Notes under the pieces: generated by a model
The model's input: only the letters and a program-made list of their open reading frames with translations
Told to the model about the DNA's origin: nothing
Database searches by the model: none
Part shown: in pieces, positions 48,301 through 55,089 of the stretch
Layout of the letters: the number at the start of each line of letters is the position of its first letter
How positions within the stretch are numbered: position 1 is the stretch's first letter
Position numbers and translations under genes: made by a program
Source of the DNA: Didymodactylos carnosus
Taxonomy: Eukaryota > Rotifera > Eurotatoria > Philodinida > Philodinidae
Reading direction: 5' to 3'
DNA: 55,089 bases
Assembly: GCA_905250885.1 (NCBI GenBank)
Contig: CAJNOQ010000319.1
Span: 1 to 55,089 of the forward strand

Positions 48301-48900
48301 ATCAAAAGATTTAAAGTCGCTAAAAGAACTACTAGGTATTGTTACTGTTGACCGAACACCAGCGCAATCACCAAATAGTGAAATGAAAGCGAGAGAAAGG
48401 TAATTAATAAATATGAGGTTTTTATTTTGATATATAATATATGAATCTTTTTTATTACCGTGCTTTAGATGGAATTATGACGATGAATTGTTGATTGGCA
48501 GTTTGCAATTAGAGAAGATGGTTATTAACTCAAGTCAATTGAATTTTGATGAAACAAATTGGTCAAAATTAATGAAAATAGATGAGGAAATCAATTCGAA
48601 TGTTGAACATTGCCAAAATTATGTGAATCAATTTCAAAAACAATTTCAAAGTTATCTTGAACAAGTATGTCATTTGTTAATTTGAGCATTTCTTCTTCTT
48701 AGTAGGATCAATTTTCTTTCGTAAAATAGACTTTCCTGATTTCACATGAAACATTTTGAATCGTCCTCTCATCTAAATGCGATGAAATTTTTTTCATGAT
48801 TTTCTTCTCTTAGGTCGAAATTTTGTATCATGAACATTCGGAACAACCAGCCTTTGCTGCTCCATTCACGATGGATTTAGAACCACATGGAAATACTTAA
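45357..48900 (+). CDS. Coiled-coil protein resembling HAUS augmin-like complex subunit 5
   Basis: Eleven exons, 45357-45399, 45461-45578, 45635-45713, 45776-46079, 46239-46437, 46521-46634, 47332-47470, 47800-48008, 48091-48399, 48469-48664 and 48814-48900, sum in phase to 599 codons (598 residues; human HAUS5 is 633). The clearest similarity is near the N-terminus, PIWQYMRDHFYSKEHVKQVR, which parallels the region of HAUS5 with an aromatic-rich helix, a His and VKK(I)R. The rest is long charged helices typical of coiled coils (for example residues about 75-170, 290-400 and 530-590). Augmin recruits gamma-tubulin rings to spindle microtubules. The assignment rests on one short motif, length and architecture, so another coiled-coil family is possible. 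An acceptor AG directly precedes the ATG. Intron 46635-47331 carries a foldback element. Confidence 0.58.
46703..47280. mobile_element. Foldback element, family D, inside an intron of the HAUS5-like gene
   Basis: The left arm 46703-46846 and right arm about 47140-47280 are inverted copies (ACTTACAAG..., TTCCAAATGGTCCACAGC / TTGTAGATCATATGGAAGG, CTAGTTTTTCTAGAGTAA, TTTTTAAGTGGATCTTTAGAAG). The spacer is about 290 bp. The right arm carries a 74-codon open frame (47057-47281) with a basic, coding-like composition that is also mirrored in the left arm. No known domain. Confidence 0.78.
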
Positions 48901-49031
48901 ATATTATATTTTTTTTGTACTATTTTTTTGTATACTTGTCAGATATAAGCAGATACGAATCTCTAGTTTCTTCTTACACATTTATTTTTTCTCTTAATAG
49001 TATTTTTTCACCGTGAGTGTGTGCTTGTGTA

Positions 49032-49037
49032 AATAAA
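49032..49037 (+). terminator. Polyadenylation signal of the HAUS5-like gene
   Basis: AATAAA lies 131 nt after the stop codon, preceded by a GT-rich stretch. It is the first clear signal downstream. Confidence 0.55.
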
Positions 49038-49424
49038 ATAACGTCAGATGGAATCATACATAATTGTAGGTGACGCTCTGCTATACTTTGAGGCAATACG
49101 CACGAAATTTATGCAGTTAATCTATAGTTTGAACTGTAGATCTGAAAAATTCCGAAACCTTTCGGGATATACCGAAAGAATGATAATGCAAATTTAGGTA
49201 CGAACAGATCTGTTTTTTTTATCGATCCGTATTTCGTTAAAATATAGACTTAGACAGAATGCAAAATAAGCAAGTAAAACGAGTATTGATCAAATTAACT
49301 AAGAAATTAGGCAGAGAAATTAACGATGAAAAATAACAACATAAACAAGTATTGATGCTGTCTTTTTCTTCTGTTTTGCATAACAGCTTCAGAAGGCTTG
49401 AGAAGAATTTCTTTTTTCTGTAGC

Positions 49425-50005
49425 TCTGAGCATTTAGGGCTTTTCTTATAAATTCTATAAGTTTGCAAAGAAAGGTCGCGTAGAGGTGGAGATGTCTCAT
49501 TTTAATCAGAAATTTGCGGGCTACAACTATGTCTCCTTACGAAAGGTTTTGGCTGTTCGTTAGAGTTTCTGGAAAACTGGATCTTCGAAGGCCCGTGGGC
49601 AGCTCCCATAATCATATTCGTAATCAGCATGGTCGCTGAACCTATAACGCACTAGATTTCGATCAAAAAGCGATTTATAACCATGAGAGGTTCCGTCGTG
49701 AGCTGACAATGAACATTTAGGGCTCTTCTTGTAAATTCTATAACTTTGCAAAGAAAGGTCGTGTAGAGCTGGGGGATGTTTTATTTTAATCAGAATTTCG
49801 CGCGCTACAAACATGACTTATTAAGAAAAGTTTCAGAGATTTTCTGGAGTTTCTGGAAAACTGGTTTTCTAGAAAACCAGTCTCTGGAGACCTAGCAGCG
49901 CGTCTCATGTCGATATTCAGAATCAGCATGGTCGACTACCTATAGTCCACTAGGTTTCTGTCCGAAAGCGATTTATCAATTGGGAACGTTCCCTCGTAAG
50001 TTGGA
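49425..50005. mobile_element. Tandem direct pair of half foldback elements, family A
   Basis: Two units of about 285 bp, starting near 49427 and 49709, lie in the same orientation. Each begins CATTTAGGGCT(T/C)TTCT, has the core GTAAATTCTATAA..TTTGCAAAGAAAGGTCG and ATTTTAATCAGAA, and ends with a terminal block: CATGAGAGGTTCCGTCGTGA in the first, GTTCCCTCGTAA in the second. Both match the right half of the element at 6547-7160. Unlike that copy the halves are direct rather than inverted repeats. Confidence 0.8.
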
Positions 50006-50759
50006 CCTTTTCATAATTGATATATATTCAACATATTTTGAAAATATTAAATTTCACTCTATCGCCTCCAATCAATGTTTGACTGAAGGAACTAAGCTTA
50101 AGCACTAGAAAAGCCTATTTTAAAGATCTAATAAATGTTCACAGAATCGCTTTACTATAAATGAGCAACGAAAATACTTTAATTATGTGCAAGAATATCG
50201 ATAGTGAAGATGTTTCTCAATCGTTGAATGAGAGAAAATGGAGAAACAAGATCGTCTCTTCTATACTGTTACATTTACTTGTTTTTATTTTAAACAAAAT
50301 GAACTGAAAATCATAATATTAATCAGTGAATTCATTATAAATAATGTTTACTATATAGGCATAATAAACTTTTTGGCGTTATAACCTGCATTTTGTGCAT
50401 TTCAATACTTTATGCACAAACCTAGAGATAGGCGAATATAGACATACGTATATCTAACCAACTACTATTTTTGATCAACGGATAGATTTTTAGTAGACTA
50501 AACAGGATGCTTTCCATGTCTGTTCGACATAGATTGATGACAAGTCCATCCAAATAGATGTGAAAAAAAGTTATCATGTTGATATGAACATATGATAGTC
50601 ATTTATGTTGTTGACTTTAGCCAAACTGTGTAACGGGGAAAATACGGAAGAGTTTTAGAATATAATAGTTAATTTGCAGGCTGCGTATTTCCACGTTCAG
50701 AATTGCGGATGATTAGTGTTTCACTGATTGTTGTTTTTCAATAGAAAAACCGTTTGTAG

Positions 50760-53700
50760 TCAAAAAACTGTATTGTTTGTATTTATAGTAAGTTGTACGC
50801 CTGAATTTAGACTATTTTTTGTTGTATTTTGTTCGATCGTCGATGTTGTTTGATTATCTACTTTTTGTAATTCATTCATGACCAAGTTACAATATTTCAA
50901 TATACCACGATATTTACATGACTGGATTTCTCCCCATTGATATTTAAGTTTATTTAGGAACAAATCTGTTCTTAGTGTCGCTAATGATGTTGAATAACGA
51001 TAGTAATCATTTGATATACGCAATGCATCTTTTTCCAATGGTGTTGATGGCCAATTTAGTAAATGTTCAATCAATTCAGCACGGTAATACTTTTTAATAT
51101 CTATAATGAACATTAGAATTGGAAAAACTTCATTATATTTATGTGCACATCTCACCTGTTGATAAGTTATTTGTTTGTGTTGGACTTGTAGATGTTTGTT
51201 GTGATATAGTTGGTGATGGTTGTTCAACATCATCTTGTATCGAATCAATGATATCTTGAGAGGTGAGCGGCGGCATCATCATCACTACTGTACTGCTTGG
51301 ACTTATACTTGGTTTTATAAGCAGCGATTTACATTCAGCAAGATTCAATTTCAATCCTTCGAAATTTGTAGCTGAATCGATCATCGCCAACGATGATGGT
51401 GGTGGTGGTGGTGGTAGTTGTGATGTTGATCGAGATGAATTAGAAATAGTCAATTTAGCTGTTTCACTGGTGGAAATCAGCTTCATTGTGAAATGTTCGT
51501 ACTATACAGGACAAAATTAATCTGATTTTTGGCTGGATAAATGGCATGTTCTTATCTTACTTTATCTTTTTGTTGATTTTCCTGTTTTATCGTTTCATAT
51601 TTTCGTTTTAATGACATTTGAGGTGATGAAATAAAATTTGGCATGAGGATAGGAGTTTGGTTTAGTGTTATGAGTATTTGTTTGTCAGAGGTTGGAGTTC
51701 CTCCTATTAATCGTCCTAATTGTTCTGTATTACTGTGTCGCTGTTGTAACTGTTCATTTTGAAGTAACTTCTGCTGTTGTTTGAAAAAAGCGGCATAATA
51801 TTGAATAGCCTCACATGTTATATGATCGTTTAAGAGAGACGAGGAACGGGGTCTAGAGAATTAAAGTTTCCTTTTACGGTTGCTTTTCAAACTACGTACT
51901 ACCATGGCTTACCCTTCAATTTGTCTTTTAATTGCCCCTGTTGGCTGACTCGTTGGTGAAGTTTGTGCACTATTTTCGGTTAGAACTCGAACAGATATAG
52001 AACTTGCTGTTGTAGAAGGTTGGAGAGATTTTGATGATTGACGATGACGTTTTTTATGTTTACGATGTTTTTTCTTTTTCTTTTTCTTTTTCTCTCGTTT
52101 CTCTTTATCTGTATCTGGTGATGGTGGATGAAGTTCAACATTGTACGGTGATAAATGGTTAGGAGAATAATAATACGGATGGGCTGAACAGTCTGTTGAT
52201 CGATGTCGAAACAGTTCTTCGTATCGACGCCGTTGTTCTTCAAATGATGACCGGAAAATATGACAGCCAGCTAAAGCAGGTTTACAGCATAAATTTTCTT
52301 TTTGTTGAACTTTTCTACGTAATAAAACATGTTCTTGTTGTTCAACTTGACGATTTTCAGCTAGCGCATAAAATAAATCGTCGTTATCACTCGCAATTGA
52401 GTACTAAAGAGAGAGTGAAAGAAAAGAAGAAATATTTGATTACCACTCAACCAGTGCTGAATGAAAACAAAAAATTTATCGAACGAATCAAATAGGAACG
52501 ATAAAATAGCTCGTTTTGATCTCGGTCTCGTGATCACATATTCCAAGAGCTAAAAAAGTTTTTTTTGTTTCTTCTCGGTAGTCAGCACTTGCTTAATGTT
52601 CAGTTAACAGAGGGGAAAGAAGGACACGGTCTAGTCGCTTCTCACTCTTACGAGCAGTTGTGGAACTCTGTGGATATTTCATTCAAACTAAACCACTCTT
52701 AATTAGAGAGCGTGTATGTGAGTGATTGCATTATATACAAGAGAAAATTTACACGATGTTTTCTACAGCCTTGACTATTCCATTTAGCTGGTTTTTCCCA
52801 TTGTGATCGGTCAGTTTCAGTATTATAATAGTATATTCGTCCATTTCGACTTCTATGACGTTCCCATGCACAATACATTGTTGTTCGACTGCTAAACCGA
52901 CTCCGATTATAAGATTCAAGTAAAGATGAATCACGATGTTGTAAAGGACGATAATCATCTTTTCGTGCATAGAAATTATGTCGACCTGGAGAATAACTTG
53001 CTAAACGATTTAAATCAATACGTTGTGATGTTGTTCGTTCGTTAGATAGAGGAGGAATTGAGTAACTAGAAGAATGAGAACTTAGTCGTCGTCGTTGACA
53101 CTGATGATAAGCTGATGATCGATAATGCCGACGATAAGGAGGATCGCGTGAATGATTAAGACATGGACGACTATCTTCAGGTTGTTTGAAATCATGTCGA
53201 CGACGAGAACCATTTTTATCTTAAAACAAGAATTAGTGTTTTTTAGAGTACTTCCTGCTTGTTTTTGGATCTTGTTGAAAAATGTGAATCATATGTCCTA
53301 TAAGTATTGAATTTTTATCAGAAATATTTCAGTTCCTCTCTCGTATTCAAATCTTTTTTCAAGAATCTTTTCTTCTCCATGTATAAAAGCCGAGGTTTGA
53401 AAAATGTTTAGTATTTTCGAATGTTTAGAGAAGAAAAGCATATTTCTTGAAAAAAAGATTTGAATACGAGATAGGAACTGAAGTATTTCTGGTAAAAATT
53501 TCAGCCAGCTAAGACATGGGGTTTATATTTTTCGACAAGGTCAAAAACACGAAGGGAGGAAGTCACCCCTGTCGATATTTTAATACATGAGAAACGTATC
53601 CCTCTTTTTTAATCAGAGGAGAACGGTAGGCTGAATTGTTACGTGAGACTATCCAATGAAAGGTAAACTAGATTGTTTACCATGGCTCATAAAAATTGTT

Positions 53701-54455
53701 GCTCGACATTTCCATTAAAAAACTTTATGATTTATGTAAAAAGGGCCAAAACTGTTTTTAAGAAAAAATTGCAGCGGTTGAAGATTACTAAATTTTTTGT
53801 TTAAAAAACTAGATTTACACAATGTTTTGTTCATAATATCCAACGTAGAGAACTTCGAAACGAAAAAAATGCATTTTGAACATGTAAACAGAGCGTATGT
53901 AATGAAGGTGAAACTTGTTTTCCTTACCGAAGGAGTAAACCAGTGTTGAATAAGTAATACGGTATATAAACGTAAAATAAAGTGAAGTTTCTTGATAGGA
54001 ATAATAGGTAGGCAGAACCTTTTCATCTAAATTTAGCTGTAGTATAAAAAATGCATTGGGTCCACTTTGAAACTCGTTCTATGTCAACAGCTACTCCTTC
54101 AAGAAATTAGCTCATTTTTATAATTAAACTGCCAGTGATAAATATATCGGATCTACAGTCATCAATTATAGCTATCGAAATTACCCTTATAATGACGTTT
54201 GTCTTGTTGTGACGTATTTGATATTTGTCTTGGTGTTGATGAACAATTTTTTGTATGAGAGGATTTTCGACCATGTTGACGACTGCTACTATTGATAGAT
54301 TGTAATGGGGAATAGAGAATGTGTGTTGAACTAATCGTTCTACTCGGTGATGAGCAGCTGTGTATCGATTTTTGATCGGTAATAGGAAGAGAAGATCGAC
54401 GATAACGTTTTCTATTCGAATTACTTGGCATGGGCCTCTTTCTATACGAGTACAT
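50760..54455 (-). CDS. WAC: WAC-like WW-domain adaptor with coiled coil
   Basis: Six exons, 54455-54185, 53219-52753, 52403-51913, 51852-51561, 51501-51156 and 51100-50760, sum in phase to 736 codons (735 residues; human WAC 647). The start MYSYRKRP resembles the WAC N-terminus, followed by a Ser/Arg/His-rich segment. One WW domain lies at about 206-235 (Trp209, YYYNTET, Trp231, Pro234). Next come a Gln/Glu/Arg coiled coil, a Lys-rich KKKKKKKHRKHKKRHR stretch (nuclear signal), and Ser/Thr/Pro-rich linkers with a short poly-Pro run. The C-terminal block ELIEHLLNWPSTPLEKDALR and the helices after it parallel the WAC C-terminus (LI.H...WP....EK.A.R). WAC recruits RNF20/40 to RNA polymerase II for histone H2B ubiquitination and acts in autophagy and mTOR control. 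The first intron (53220-54184) contains a foldback element. Other WW proteins (PRP40, TCERG1) lack this C-terminal block. Confidence 0.82.
53310..53510. mobile_element. Foldback MITE in the first intron of the WAC-like gene
   Basis: The arms of about 85 bp are inverted copies: AATTTTTATCAGAAATATTTCAG / CTGAAGTATTTCTGGTAAAAATT, GTTCCT..CTCGTATTCAAATCTTTTTT, and TCTTTTCTTCTC. The spacer is about 30 bp. No target duplication was resolved, and no other copy is in the window. Confidence 0.78.
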
Positions 54456-54969
54456 AAATGAACTGACTATTAATGAAATGAAAGATGACTACTATTTTTA
54501 TCACATGTTTCATAACTTCATTAACCGACGAAGATGACTAATACCATTGCTCTTCTAAAGAGACAGATATAAACATTACAGTTATCTGATGTTCGAAAAA
54601 ATGATATGACCAACTTCAATTTGTGCTTCCAGATTTTTGAAACCAGTTTTTTTTAATCGCTTCCCAAATTAAATAGCGTCCACCTCCCTTATTTTCTCAA
54701 AATTATACTTAAAATGATGAAGATCTAATATTTTCAAGGTGGACTAAAAGTTTTTTCCTTGCTTCAAACTCTTTGCCTATTCCTATTGTTGTCCTCAGTT
54801 TAGATACAATATAAGGAAGGATGTACTGTTGTATAATACAAACTAAGTGAGATTGAACATGCGAATGATAAATGGCATTTATATCAATGAAGCGCTTTCT
54901 GAAATATTTATAATTATTCAACATTACATTGTGGTCAGCTCAGAGACATCTTGTTGAGAAGTCAAATTT
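54456..54969. other. 5' flank of the WAC-like gene
   Basis: No exon or repeat could be assigned. The promoter of the WAC-like gene should lie here. Confidence 0.4.
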
Positions 54970-55089
54970 TTGATCTAACGAGGGAAGGCCACCAACTGCC
55001 TCCTCGCTTTTGAGCTTAAACTCAGTTGACAATAGGTAATCGAACGTGCTGATTCCGAATATCACAATGGTTTTTGCCCGCTTTCGATT
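54970..55089. mobile_element. Foldback element, family A (copy cut by the window edge)
   Basis: The terminus TAACGAGGGAA starts near 54977, and inner parts (TAGGTAATCG, GTGCTGATTCCGAATAT, GGTTTTTGCC..CTTTCGATT) match the left arm at 6547. The right part is outside the window. Confidence 0.65.

Larger units (their letters stand above)
48901..50759. other. Convergent intergenic region
   Basis: The HAUS5-like gene (+) and the WAC-like gene (-) end towards each other. A polyadenylation signal for the former is at 49032. A tandem pair of family A half-elements fills about 49425-50005. The rest, 50006-50759, is AT-rich and without genes; a fragment resembling a hAT terminus (TAGAGATAGGCGAATA) is at about 50422. 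Confidence 0.5.

Noticed and set aside
51376-51420. GGT repeat on the plus strand as a separate gene (glycine run)
   Set aside because: It is the complement of the poly-proline codons of the WAC-like exon.

Overview
This window is nuclear DNA of an invertebrate animal. It is AT-rich. The genes are split by GT-AG introns, most of them 50-80 bp with a few of 0.4-1.3 kb, and between and inside them lie many short palindromic (foldback) transposable elements. Gene content (neurofibromin, KLHL20, WAC, an augmin-like subunit, DBT, TIM22) is metazoan. Intron sizes, the abundance of small foldback elements and acceptor-like sites just upstream of several start codons suggest a bdelloid rotifer or a related gnathiferan. 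That taxonomic placement is inference and was not tested by any search.

Layout: 1-2586, no recognisable gene. 2587-5008 (-), a type II membrane carbohydrate sulfotransferase in three exons. 5009-8075, intergenic, with foldback element A at about 6547-7160. 8076-10264 (-), a two-RRM hnRNP/squid-like RNA-binding protein with a Q/G/Y-rich tail. 11856-15499 (-), a KLHL20/diablo-type BTB-BACK-Kelch cullin-3 adaptor in 14 exons. 18041-30414 (+), a complete neurofibromin (NF1) gene, 28 coding exons, about 2840 residues. 31607-32429 (+), TIM22. About 33513-34100 (-), a decayed gene of unknown family. 35957-40259 (-), the branched-chain 2-oxoacid dehydrogenase E2 (DBT), 10 exons. 40260-45356, a 5-kb gene-poor stretch with two hAT-type MITEs. 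45357-48900 (+), a coiled-coil protein resembling HAUS5. 48901-50759, intergenic, with a tandem pair of half foldback elements. 50760-54455 (-), a WAC-like WW-domain protein, 6 exons. A further foldback copy runs off the right edge.

The genes do not form a pathway. They are unrelated housekeeping or regulatory genes: mitochondrial import and branched-chain amino acid oxidation, Ras down-regulation, ubiquitin-ligase adaptor, spindle microtubule nucleation, chromatin/transcription adaptor, mRNA processing and Golgi sulfation. For every intact gene the exon phases were checked by hand, and each chain sums to a whole number of codons. I found no convincing novel multi-gene system. The most unusual material is the set of foldback elements. 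Three hAT-type copies, two of them with perfect 8-bp target duplications and one with a 7/8 near-duplication, sit alongside one family that keeps a conserved central block while its outer arms differ between copies.
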